Positions 20,027 through 27,700 of a stretch of DNA of 64,000 nucleotides are shown here, piece by piece. The position numbers were made by a program, and so were the translations under genes. The notes beneath the pieces are model-generated. The model had not been told where the DNA came from and did no database searches. It was given only the letters and a program-made list of their open reading frames with translations. This DNA is from Sphingomonas sp. TZW2008. Its GTDB lineage: Bacteria; Pseudomonadota; Alphaproteobacteria; Sphingomonadales; Sphingomonadaceae. Each line of letters begins with the position of its first letter. Position 1 is the first letter of the stretch. Where the stretch lies: positions 175,114-239,113 of the forward strand of contig NZ_BDJB01000007.1 in assembly GCF_002117915.1 (NCBI RefSeq), read 5' to 3'.

Positions 20027-21079
20027 ATGACGGCCGCTCCATCAGCCGATCGCGCACCCGGCGCCGACGGCCCGCTGCCCGAACGGCTCGCCCGCGCGAT
20101 CGCGCTCGGCGGGCCGATCCCGGTCAGCCAGTATATGGCGGCCGCCAACGCGCATTATTACGCGACGCGCAATCCGCTCGGCGCGGCGGGCGATTTCACC
20201 ACCGCGCCCGAGATCAGCCAGATGTTCGGCGAGTTGATCGGGTTGTGGGCGGCGGACCTGTGGGATCGCGCCGGCCGCCCCGACGTGCGCTGGGTCGAGC
20301 TCGGCCCGGGGCGCGGTACGCTCACCGCCGATGCGATGCGCGCCGCGGCAAAGGCGGGGTTCGCGCCGCCCGTTCACTTCGTCGAGACGAGCCCGGTGCT
20401 CCGCGCCGAGCAGGCGAAGCGGGTCGCCGGCGCGACGTGGCACGACGATGTCGAGGATCTCCCCACCAATCGCCCGCTGATCGTCGTCGCCAACGAATTC
20501 TTCGATGCGCTGCCGATCCGCCAGCTCGTCCGCCGCGCGGGCAGCTGGCACGAGCGCTTCGTCGCCTGCCAGGATACGCTGTTCCTGCCGATCCCCGGCA
20601 AGCAGGTGCCCGACGCGATCATCCCGCCGCACCTCGTCGATGCGCCGGCCGGGTCGATCATCGAGACGTCGCCCGCCAGCGTCGGGATCATGCGCGTCCT
20701 CGCCGCGCGGATCGTCGCGCAGGGCGGCGCGGCGCTGGTGATCGACTATGGCTACGAAGGCCCGGCGATCGGCGACACGCTGCAGGCAGTGCGCGGCCAC
20801 GCCTTCGCCAATCCGTTCGAGGCGCCGGGCGATCGCGATCTCACCGCGCACGTCGATTTCGCAACGCTGGGCGCGGTCGGCCTCGCCAGCGGCGCGCGCA
20901 TCGCCGGGCCGGACGGGCAGGGCGAATTCCTCCGCGCGCTCGGCATCGATGCGCGCGCCGCCGCGCTCGGGCCCAAGGTTACCGCCGATCGCGATCGGCT
21001 GGTCGACGCGATGGGCACGTTGTTCAAGGTGCTTGCCATCCATCACCCCCAATGGCCGCGGCCGGCAGGTTTCGCATGA
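20027..21079 (+). CDS. class I SAM-dependent methyltransferase, MidA/NDUFAF7 family
   Basis: This 350-aa protein belongs to the family of mitochondrial NDUFAF7/MidA, an arginine methyltransferase needed for complex I assembly in eukaryotes. Family hallmarks include FTTAPEISQMFGELIG, the SAM-binding WVELGPGRGTL near 88-99, HFVETSP, and VANEFFDALPIRQ. ATG 20027 lies 16 bases after lgt. Its stop overlaps the next start (ATGA, 21076-21079). The bacterial substrate is not established, so no gene symbol is assigned. Confidence 0.9.
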   Translation: MTAAPSADRAPGADGPLPERLARAIALGGPIPVSQYMAAANAHYYATRNPLGAAGDFTTAPEISQMFGELIGLWAADLWDRAGRPDVRWVELGPGRGTLTADAMRAAAKAGFAPPVHFVETSPVLRAEQAKRVAGATWHDDVEDLPTNRPLIVVANEFFDALPIRQLVRRAGSWHERFVACQDTLFLPIPGKQVPDAIIPPHLVDAPAGSIIETSPASVGIMRVLAARIVAQGGAALVIDYGYEGPAIGDTLQAVRGHAFANPFEAPGDRDLTAHVDFATLGAVGLASGARIAGPDGQGEFLRALGIDARAAALGPKVTADRDRLVDAMGTLFKVLAIHHPQWPRPAGFA

Positions 21080-21591
21080 TCGATTATCGCAACGCCGTCG
21101 CCACCGATGGGGCGGCGATCGACGAAATGGCGCGCCGCGTCTGGCTCGCGACCTTCGCGCATTCCGCCCCGCCGGCGGATATCGATGCCTATGTCGCCAA
21201 CGCTTACGGCCCGGCCGGCACGCTGCGCCGCCACCTCGCCGATCCCGCCTACGACTTTCAGGTCGCGCTGAAGGACGGCGTCGTCGTCGGCTATTGCAAG
21301 CTGGGCCCCACCTTCTTCGACGGCGAGGTGCCGACCGCGGGGACGATCCACCTGCACCAGCTCTACGTCGATCCCGCGGCGCACGGCAGCGGCGTCGCGC
21401 CCGCGCTGCTCGATTGGGCGAAGGGGCTCGCGCGCCGCCGCGGCACGCCCGCGATCCTCCTCACCGTCTGGGAAGGCAACGATCGCGCGCGGGCCTTCTA
21501 TGCTAAGCACGGCTTCGTCCACGTCGGCGACTATGCCTTCCAGACGGGCAGCCAGATCGACCGCGATCTTATCATGCGGCTTGATCTGTGA
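21076..21591 (+). CDS. GNAT-family N-acetyltransferase
   Basis: This 171-aa protein has the GNAT fold: MIDYRNAVATDGAAI at the N-terminus, motif A IHLHQLYVDPAAHGSGVAPALLDWA (about 93-117) with an acetyl-CoA loop of the R/Q-x-x-G-x-G/A type, and motif B NDRARAFYAKHGFVHVGDY. It acetylates an unknown amine. The start overlaps the methyltransferase stop by 4 bases, and its own stop overlaps the pgeF GTG by 4 bases, so translation of the three is coupled. Confidence 0.88.
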   Translation: MIDYRNAVATDGAAIDEMARRVWLATFAHSAPPADIDAYVANAYGPAGTLRRHLADPAYDFQVALKDGVVVGYCKLGPTFFDGEVPTAGTIHLHQLYVDPAAHGSGVAPALLDWAKGLARRRGTPAILLTVWEGNDRARAFYAKHGFVHVGDYAFQTGSQIDRDLIMRLDL

Positions 21592-22361
21592 CGGGTACCG
21601 CCGATCAGGTCGCGCCGATCCGCGCCCGCGCGCTCGACGGGATCGCGCACGGTTTCCTCGGCCGGCGGGGCGGCGTCTCCGCCGGGATCCACGGCGGGCT
21701 CAACGTCGGCCTGGGGTCGGAGGACGATCCCGCTGCGGTGGCGGAGAACCGCGCCCGCGCGCTAGCCGCCGTACTGCCCGGCGCCGCGCTTGCCACCTGC
21801 TACCAGATCCATTCCGCCGACTGCGTGACGCTGGATGCGCTTCCCGCCGAGCGGCCACGCGCCGACGCGCTGGTTACCGCGAGGCCGGGACTCGCGCTCG
21901 GCATCCTCACCGCCGATTGCGCGCCAGTCTTGCTCGCCGATCCCGCCGCGGGAGTCGTCGGTGCCGCGCACGCCGGATGGAAGGGCGCGCTCGCCGGCGT
22001 CACCGACGCGACGATCGCGGCGATGGAGGCGCTGGGGGCGCGGCGCGAGGCGATCGTCGTCGCGATCGGCCCGTGCATCGCGCGTGCGAGCTACGAAGTG
22101 GACGACGCGTTCCGCCAGCGGTTCGAGGCGGTCGATCCCGCGAACGAGCGCTTCTTCGTCGATGCCCGCCCCGGTCACGCGCAGTTCGATCTCGAAGCCT
22201 ATGTCGCGCACCGACTCGCCGCCGCCGGGGTCCGCCGGATCGAGGCGCTGGGGCTCGATACCTATGCCGACGAGCAGCGCTTCTTCAGCTACCGCCGCGC
22301 GACGCACCGCGGCGAGCCGAGCTACGGCCGTCAGATCGCGATCATCGGCCTGCCGGGGTGA
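21588..22361 (+). CDS. pgeF: peptidoglycan editing factor PgeF (YfiH/laccase-domain family)
   Basis: PgeF/YfiH proteins are zinc-dependent purine nucleoside or peptidoglycan-editing enzymes of the LACC1 fold. The 257-aa protein has the conserved metal set: QIHSADC near 75, TADCAPVLL near 106, and AAHAGWKG near 128, plus the C-terminal RRATHRGEPSYGRQIAIIGL. The GTG start 21588 overlaps the GNAT stop. The next gene overlaps by 4 bases. It was formerly annotated as polyphenol oxidase; cell-wall quality control is the better-supported role. Confidence 0.92.
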   Translation: MTGTADQVAPIRARALDGIAHGFLGRRGGVSAGIHGGLNVGLGSEDDPAAVAENRARALAAVLPGAALATCYQIHSADCVTLDALPAERPRADALVTARPGLALGILTADCAPVLLADPAAGVVGAAHAGWKGALAGVTDATIAAMEALGARREAIVVAIGPCIARASYEVDDAFRQRFEAVDPANERFFVDARPGHAQFDLEAYVAHRLAAAGVRRIEALGLDTYADEQRFFSYRRATHRGEPSYGRQIAIIGLPG

Positions 22362-22894
22362 GCGCCCCGCCGTTCGCGTCGCAGCAGCGCGGCGTCGCCA
22401 CCGGCATGGCGGCGGCGGCGGGGGTGACGATCGTCGCAGCGATCGTGGCGCTTCGCTGGGGCGGCGGCCTGTTGCCCGCGATGCCGACCACCGCAGACCG
22501 CCTCGCCTTTGCGCTGAGGTGCGACATTCCCGTCGTCGCGACGTTGCTGTTCGCGATCGCCGCAGTGGCGGCACGGCGCTTCTTCTCCGCCGCGGATGTC
22601 GACGGGGCGGCGTTTGCCCCTGCTACGCCGCCGGTGGCAATCGGCCGCGCACTCCTCGCCAACACGCATGAACAGGTGACGCTCGCCGTCTTCGCGCACC
22701 TCGCACTAGCCAGCGTCGTCCGGGAGCGGGAGATCGCGCTCGTCCCGGTTTTCGCCGCGCTGTTCTGCCTCGGTCGTGGCTGCTTCGCGCTGGGATACGC
22801 CCGCGGTGCCGCGCGGCGCGCATTCGGCTTCGGCTTTACCTTCTACCCGACGATCGTTGCGCTCGCGCTCGCCGCACGCCGCTTGCTCAGGTAG
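22358..22894 (+). CDS. MAPEG-family membrane protein
   Basis: This 178-aa integral membrane protein begins at GTG 22358, overlapping the pgeF stop. It has four hydrophobic segments (about 14-35, 54-72, 102-124, 150-172). The segment IGRALLANTHEQVTLAVFAHLAL matches the conserved MAPEG helix carrying the N-x-x-E signature of microsomal glutathione transferase relatives. Function in bacteria is not established; it closes the five-gene run that starts at lgt. Confidence 0.72.
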   Translation: MSAPPFASQQRGVATGMAAAAGVTIVAAIVALRWGGGLLPAMPTTADRLAFALRCDIPVVATLLFAIAAVAARRFFSAADVDGAAFAPATPPVAIGRALLANTHEQVTLAVFAHLALASVVREREIALVPVFAALFCLGRGCFALGYARGAARRAFGFGFTFYPTIVALALAARRLLR

Positions 22895-23007
22895 GCGCGT
22901 CGTCGCCAGCCTAGCGCAAAGCTACCAAACTACTGTTACCGCGCTGCAACACGCCGCCGCTTTTGCGCCGCATGCGGAAACATGCCCGTCGCCGGCGGTT
23001 TCTACAC

Positions 23008-23036
23008 GCGAGCCGCGCATGACGTATGCGGCTCGC
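23008..23036 (+). promoter_or_regulatory. 5'-leader hairpin before the small OMP gene
   Basis: A perfect 9-bp inverted repeat, gcgagccgc (23008-23016) with gcggctcgc (23028-23036), has an 11-base loop and ends 2 bases before AAAGG and 16 bases before ATG 23053. It could shape access to the ribosome site or stabilise the mRNA, as hairpins do in other outer-membrane protein leaders. Confidence 0.35.
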
Positions 23037-23052
23037 TTCAAAGGTAATTTTC

Positions 23053-23628
23053 ATGAAGAAGTTGATCATGGCGGCGACTGCTGCCGCTTTCCTCGTTCCC
23101 GCCGTCGCTGCAGCGCAGGATACCACCACCGATGGCTCGCGCGCGTTCGGCATCGACCCGTACGTCGGCGTGATGGGCGGCTACGAAGGGTTCGAGAGCA
23201 ACCCGGGCGGCGGCATTCCGGCCAGCCCGCGCGGTGATCGCCTCAAGGGCGGGCTGGTCGAGGGCGTGGCCGGCGTCAACGTGCCGCTCGGCGGGTTCTT
23301 CGTCGGTGTCGAGGGCAATGCGGCCAAGGGCTTCACCGGCGATATCGACTGGGAATATGGCGTGCACGGCCGCGTCGGCGCGCGCGCCGGTGAATCGGGC
23401 CTCGTCTACGTCAAGGCTGGCTATCGCTGGGTCAACTTCGACCGCTACGGCAACAACAGCCCCGATTTCGGCCGTGTCTCCTACGGCATCGGCGGCGAGT
23501 TCGGCCCGGCGGCGATCGGGCTGGACGGGCTGACCAAGAAGGAAGGCATCCGGCTGCGCGCCGAAGTGTCGACCACCGGCGAGTTCGAATCGGTCCGTCC
23601 GATGATCGGCGTCATCGGCCACTTCTGA
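23053..23628 (+). CDS. small outer-membrane beta-barrel protein (opacity/OmpA-N-like)
   Basis: This 191-aa protein starts at ATG 23053, preceded by AAAGG. Residues 1-22 are a clear signal peptide (MKKLIMAATAAAF to AAAQ). The rest shows alternating beta strands: DPYVGVMGGYEGFE, GVAGVNVPLGGFFVGVEGN, EYGVHGRVGARAGE, GLVYVKAGYRWVNF, and a terminal Phe in MIGVIGHF, as expected of an 8-stranded barrel. It probably acts as a structural outer-membrane protein. It has a strong terminator and stands alone. Its upstream region shares a motif with TonB receptor 1. Confidence 0.82.
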   Translation: MKKLIMAATAAAFLVPAVAAAQDTTTDGSRAFGIDPYVGVMGGYEGFESNPGGGIPASPRGDRLKGGLVEGVAGVNVPLGGFFVGVEGNAAKGFTGDIDWEYGVHGRVGARAGESGLVYVKAGYRWVNFDRYGNNSPDFGRVSYGIGGEFGPAAIGLDGLTKKEGIRLRAEVSTTGEFESVRPMIGVIGHF

Positions 23629-23650
23629 TTTCGAAGATCGGCTAATCTCG

Positions 23651-23685
23651 AAAGGGGCCCCGGCACGCTGCCGGGGCCCCTTTTT
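23651..23685. terminator. strong bidirectional terminator
   Basis: A perfect 15-bp stem (23651-23665 with 23669-23683) with a 3-base loop is bounded by A and T runs. It serves the beta-barrel gene and the convergent esterase gene, whose stop codon (23685-23687) touches it. Confidence 0.95.
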
Positions 23686-24410
23686 CATTGCCCGGCAGCG
23701 GGCGGCAGTGCGTCCGCCACGATCGGCGCCACCTTCGCGACCACGCGCTTCACGCCGGCGGCATTGGGATGGATGCCGTCGCCCAGTAGCAGGCCGCGAT
23801 CGGTGATCACGCCGTCGAGGAAGAACGGGTAGAGCGGCACGCCGTATTTCTTCGCCAGATCGGGATAGATGGCGTTGAACGCGCCGGCATAGTCCGCGCC
23901 CATGTTCGGCGCGGCGACCATGCCCGTCAGCATCGCGGGAATGCCGCGCGTCTTCAGCGTCGCCAGCATCGCGTCGAGGTTGGCCCGTGTCGCCGCCGGA
24001 TCGAGCCCGCGCAGCATGTCGTTCGCGCCCAGCCCCAGCACGACGAGATCGGGCTTTCGCGGCAGTCCGTCGAGCACGAAGGCAAGCCGGCTGCGCCCGC
24101 CCGCGCTCGTATCGCCCGACACGCCGGCGTTCACCACCTGCGCCGGCACCCCTTGCGCGGTCAGCGCGCGCTCAAGCACCGGTGCGAAGCCGTCACCTGC
24201 CGGCAGATTGTAGCCCGCATACAGACTGTCGCCGAACGCCACGATCAGCCGCCGATCGCCTTGCGGCGCCGCCGCTTCGGCCACGTTCGCCGGCGCGGCG
24301 GCGGGCGCCGCCGCATTGTCGATGCCTGTCGCGTCGTCACGCGCCGGGCTGCACGCCGCGCTCAGGTGGACAAGCGCCAGCGCCGCCACCAAATGTCGCA
24401 TCGCCATCAT
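23685..24410 (-). CDS. GDSL-type arylesterase/lysophospholipase (TesA-like), putative lipoprotein
   Basis: This SGNH hydrolase (241 aa from ATG 24410; other in-frame starts are 24428 GTG, 24407 and 24401) has block I FGDSLYAGYNLP, block III GLGANDMLRG, and block V DGIHPNAAG carrying the catalytic Asp-His. The N-terminus (MRHLVAALALVHLSAAC) ends in the lipobox LSAAC, so it is likely exported and lipid-anchored, followed by an Ala/Pro-rich linker. AGGGA lies 10 bases upstream of ATG 24410. The gene is divergent from a ybbA/ybbP-like ABC pair, the same arrangement as tesA-ybbA-ybbP in E. coli. Confidence 0.88.
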   Translation of the reverse strand: MMAMRHLVAALALVHLSAACSPARDDATGIDNAAAPAAAPANVAEAAAPQGDRRLIVAFGDSLYAGYNLPAGDGFAPVLERALTAQGVPAQVVNAGVSGDTSAGGRSRLAFVLDGLPRKPDLVVLGLGANDMLRGLDPAATRANLDAMLATLKTRGIPAMLTGMVAAPNMGADYAGAFNAIYPDLAKKYGVPLYPFFLDGVITDRGLLLGDGIHPNAAGVKRVVAKVAPIVADALPPAAGQ

Positions 24411-24430
24411 GTCGGGAGCGTCCCTCACCT

Positions 24431-25126
24431 ATGCCTAACCAGGACGCTGCTATCGCGGTCCGCGCGCGCGATGTCACGCTCACGCTCGGCAGCCGCGCCG
24501 CCCCGGTGGAGGTGCTGAAGGGCGTCGATCTCGATATCGCGGCGGGGGAGAGCCTCGCGATCCTCGGCGCCTCGGGATCGGGCAAGTCGTCGCTGATGGC
24601 GGTGCTGTCTGGGCTCGAACGCGCGAGCGGCGGCAGCGTCAGCGTCGGCGGCGTCGATTTCGGCCGCCTCGACGAGGACGGGCTGGCCAAGGCGCGGCGC
24701 GGGCGGATCGGCATCGTGCTCCAGGCCTTCCACCTGCTGCCGACGATGACCGCGCTCGAGAATGTCGCCGTTCCGCTCGAACTTGGCGGCCACGCCGATG
24801 CCTTTACCATCGCCGCCAACGAACTCGCTGCGGTCGGCCTCGGCCACCGGCTCGATCATTATCCAGCCCAGCTATCGGGCGGCGAGCAGCAGCGCGTCGC
24901 GATCGCGCGCGCCGTCGCGCCGCAGCCCGCGATCCTCTTCGCCGACGAGCCGACCGGCAATCTCGACGCGGCCACCGGCGCCGCGGTGATCGACCTGCTG
25001 TTCGCGCGCCAGCGCGCGGCGGGTGCGACGCTGCTCATCATCACCCACGATCCCGCGCTCGCCGACCGCTGCGCGCGCGTGATCGAGATGCGCGACGGCC
25101 GCATCGTCGGGGAGCGCCGCGCGTGA
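24431..25126 (+). CDS. ABC transporter ATP-binding protein (YbbA/LolD-like)
   Basis: This 231-aa ATPase has Walker A GASGSGKSS at 46-54, a Q-loop VLQAFHLLPTMTALEN, the signature LSGGEQQRVAIARA near 149, Walker B ILFADEPTGNLD near 170 and the H-loop ITHD. It resembles the MacB/LolD/YbbA branch, which works with FtsX-type permeases in lipid or lipoprotein extraction or export. It overlaps the next gene (permease) by 4 bases. The 20-base gap to the divergent esterase start leaves little room for two promoters. Confidence 0.92.
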   Translation: MPNQDAAIAVRARDVTLTLGSRAAPVEVLKGVDLDIAAGESLAILGASGSGKSSLMAVLSGLERASGGSVSVGGVDFGRLDEDGLAKARRGRIGIVLQAFHLLPTMTALENVAVPLELGGHADAFTIAANELAAVGLGHRLDHYPAQLSGGEQQRVAIARAVAPQPAILFADEPTGNLDAATGAAVIDLLFARQRAAGATLLIITHDPALADRCARVIEMRDGRIVGERRA

Positions 25127-27657
25127 GCGACGATGCTGGCGCGCTCGGCTGGGGCGCGACCTGGCGGATCGCGCGGCGCGATCTCCACGCCGGCTTCCGC
25201 GGGCTCCGCCTCCTATTCGTCTGCCTGTTCCTCGGCGTCGCGACGCTCGCGGCGATCGGCAGCCTCACCGCCGCGATCACGCAGGAGCTTGCCGCACGCG
25301 GCCGTACGCTGCTCGGCGGTGATATCGAGATCGCGATGATGCAGCGGCAGATCGCGCCGGCCGATCTCGCGATGCTGCGGCGGCTCGGCAGCGTCAGTGA
25401 GACGATCCGCCTGCGCGCGATGGCACGCGCGCTCGGCCCGGCGCGGAGCGACGCGCCGCCGGCGGTGCTCACCGAGCTGAAGGGCGTCGACCGCGCCTAT
25501 CCGCTCTACGGCACGCTGCGCCTCGCCGAAGGCCGCTACGCGCCGCTCGCCCCCGATCGCGTCGTCATCGGCCAGGCGCTCGCCGATCGGCTGGCGATCG
25601 GCCGCGGGGCGCGGCTGCGCTACGGCAGCGCCGATTTCACTGTCGCTGGAGTCATCGCCGACGAGCCAGATCGCGTCGGCGAGGGGTTCACGCTCGGCCC
25701 CGTCGCGATCGTCTCGCTCGACGGGCTTGCGCGCACCGGGCTGATCCAGCCCGGCAGCCTCTACGACAGCAAGTACCGTCTGCGCACCCCGCCCGGCACC
25801 GACGCACCCGCCTTGCGTGACCGGCTGGAGAAGGCGCACGCGGCGGATGGCTGGTCGTTCAAGGATCACGGCCGCGCCGCGCCCGGCGCGAACCGCTTCT
25901 TCGAACGTATGGGCCAGTTCCTGTCGCTGATCGGGCTCGCGGCGCTGGTCATCGCCGGGATCGGCGTCAGCAACGGCGTGTCGTCGTACCTCGCGCTCAA
26001 GCGCGGATCGATCGCGACGCTCAAGGTGCTCGGCGCGCGAAGCCAGGACATCGCACGCATCTACCTGCTGCAGATCGGCGCGGTCGCCGCGCTCGCGATC
26101 GCCAGTGGGCTCGTCGTCGGCGCGCTGATCCCGCCGGCGATCGTCGCGCTGCTCGGCGACGTGCTGCCGGTCCGCCCCGGCTTCGCGCTTCACCCGGTGC
26201 CGCTCGCCACCAGCGCGCTCTACGGCCTCATCATCGCCTATGCCTTCACGCTGCCGCCGCTCGCCCGCGCGCGCACGCAGCCAGCGGCGGCGATCTTCCG
26301 CTCGGGCGTCGATCCGCGCCGCGGCGTCGACCGGCGTACATTCGCGCGCGTCGCACTCGCCGCCGCCGCGCTCGTCGCGGTCGCGCTCGGCACCGCGCGC
26401 GAGCCCTTGTTCTCCGCCGCGGTGCTCGGCGCCGTTGCGGGCGTGCTTGTGCTGCTGCTCGCGCTCGGCTGGGGCGTGGCGCGGATCGCCCGCGCGCTGC
26501 CGCGCCCGCGTCGCCCGCTGCTGCGCCTCGCGCTCGGCAATCTCCACCGCCCCGGTGCGCAGACCGGCGCGCTCGTCGTCGCGCTCGGCCTCGCGCTGAC
26601 GCTGTTCGTCACGCTTGCCGCGATCCAGTCGAGCCTTTCCGCCGAGATCGCGCGCTCGGTGCCCAAGAAGGCCCCCAATCTATTCGTCCTCGACGTGCCC
26701 GTTGCCGACGCCGCGCGCTTCCGCTCGCTCGTCGCGCAGACCGCGCCCGGCGCCGCGCTCAACGTCGTCCCCGCGCTACGCGCGACGATCGTCGCCTATG
26801 GCGACCAGCGCGTCGCGGACCTGAAGCAGCTGCCCGATGGCGCGTGGTTCCTCGGCCGCGAGCGCGGCGCGACGTACAGCGACGCGCTGCCGCAGGGCAG
26901 CGACCTCGTCGCCGGCCGATGGTGGCCGAAGGACTATGCCGGCCCACCGCTCGTCTCGCTCGATGCGGAGGCGGCCAAGGTGCTGAACATCGGCGTCGGC
27001 GATACGCTGACGGTCAGCGTGCTCGGCCGCGAGATCCCCGCGCGCATCGCCTCGCTGCGCAAGATCAACTGGGACACGATGGGCTTCAACTACATCATGG
27101 TGTTTTCGCCCAACACGCTCGCCGCCGCGCCGCACAGCGTCACCGCGACGATCACGATGGACAAGGCGCGCGACGGGGCCGTCACGCGCGCGCTGCTCGG
27201 CGCCTTTCCCGCCGCGTCGGTGATCGCGGTCAGCGACGTCATCGGGCAGATCGGCGGCATCCTCGATCAGATGGCGCAGGCGATCGTAGCCGCCGCCTCG
27301 ATCGCGATCCTGGCCGGCATCGCGGTGCTCGTCGGCGCGATCGCCGCGTCGCGCCAGTCCCGCGCCTATGACAGCGTCATCCTGAAGACGCTGGGGGCGA
27401 CGCGCTGGCAGGTGCTCGGCACGCAGGCGCTCGAATACGGGCTGCTCGCCGCGATCCTCGCCGCAGTGGCGCTCGCGCTCGGGCTGACGGCGGCGTGGTT
27501 CGTCATCGTCCAGGTGTTCGATTTCGGCTGGGCGCCCGATTGGGTGCAGGTGCTCGCCACGCTGGCGGGCGGCGCGCTGCTCACGCTCGGCATCGGGCTC
27601 GCCGGATCGCTGCCGCTGATGGCGCTGCGCCCCGCCCGCGCGCTGCGCACGCTGTAG
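25123..27657 (+). CDS. ABC transporter permease (YbbP-like, duplicated FtsX domains)
   Basis: This 844-aa inner-membrane protein starts at GTG 25123, overlapping the ATPase. It has an N-terminal membrane helix (about 25-47), a large periplasmic MacB-like core domain, a first FtsX block of three helices (about 265-390), two central helices with a linker, a second periplasmic domain, and a second FtsX block near the C-terminus (about 715-835). This is the YbbP architecture. With the ATPase it would form a homologue of the YbbAP transporter; the esterase next door suggests a lipid or hydrophobic substrate. Confidence 0.9.
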   Translation: MSDDAGALGWGATWRIARRDLHAGFRGLRLLFVCLFLGVATLAAIGSLTAAITQELAARGRTLLGGDIEIAMMQRQIAPADLAMLRRLGSVSETIRLRAMARALGPARSDAPPAVLTELKGVDRAYPLYGTLRLAEGRYAPLAPDRVVIGQALADRLAIGRGARLRYGSADFTVAGVIADEPDRVGEGFTLGPVAIVSLDGLARTGLIQPGSLYDSKYRLRTPPGTDAPALRDRLEKAHAADGWSFKDHGRAAPGANRFFERMGQFLSLIGLAALVIAGIGVSNGVSSYLALKRGSIATLKVLGARSQDIARIYLLQIGAVAALAIASGLVVGALIPPAIVALLGDVLPVRPGFALHPVPLATSALYGLIIAYAFTLPPLARARTQPAAAIFRSGVDPRRGVDRRTFARVALAAAALVAVALGTAREPLFSAAVLGAVAGVLVLLLALGWGVARIARALPRPRRPLLRLALGNLHRPGAQTGALVVALGLALTLFVTLAAIQSSLSAEIARSVPKKAPNLFVLDVPVADAARFRSLVAQTAPGAALNVVPALRATIVAYGDQRVADLKQLPDGAWFLGRERGATYSDALPQGSDLVAGRWWPKDYAGPPLVSLDAEAAKVLNIGVGDTLTVSVLGREIPARIASLRKINWDTMGFNYIMVFSPNTLAAAPHSVTATITMDKARDGAVTRALLGAFPAASVIAVSDVIGQIGGILDQMAQAIVAAASIAILAGIAVLVGAIAASRQSRAYDSVILKTLGATRWQVLGTQALEYGLLAAILAAVALALGLTAAWFVIVQVFDFGWAPDWVQVLATLAGGALLTLGIGLAGSLPLMALRPARALRTL

Positions 27658-27661
27658 CGGA

Positions 27662-27691
27662 CGCCCGCCCCCCGCATCGGAAGGGCGGGCG
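27662..27691. terminator. GC-rich hairpin between convergent ybbP-like and btuB genes
   Basis: A perfect 9-bp stem, cgcccgccc (27662-27670) with gggcgggcg (27683-27691), has a 12-base loop. It lies between two convergent stops (27657 and 27701). It lacks a T-run, so it may be a weak or Rho-assisted terminator. Confidence 0.55.
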
Positions 27692-27700
27692 CCCGAACGA

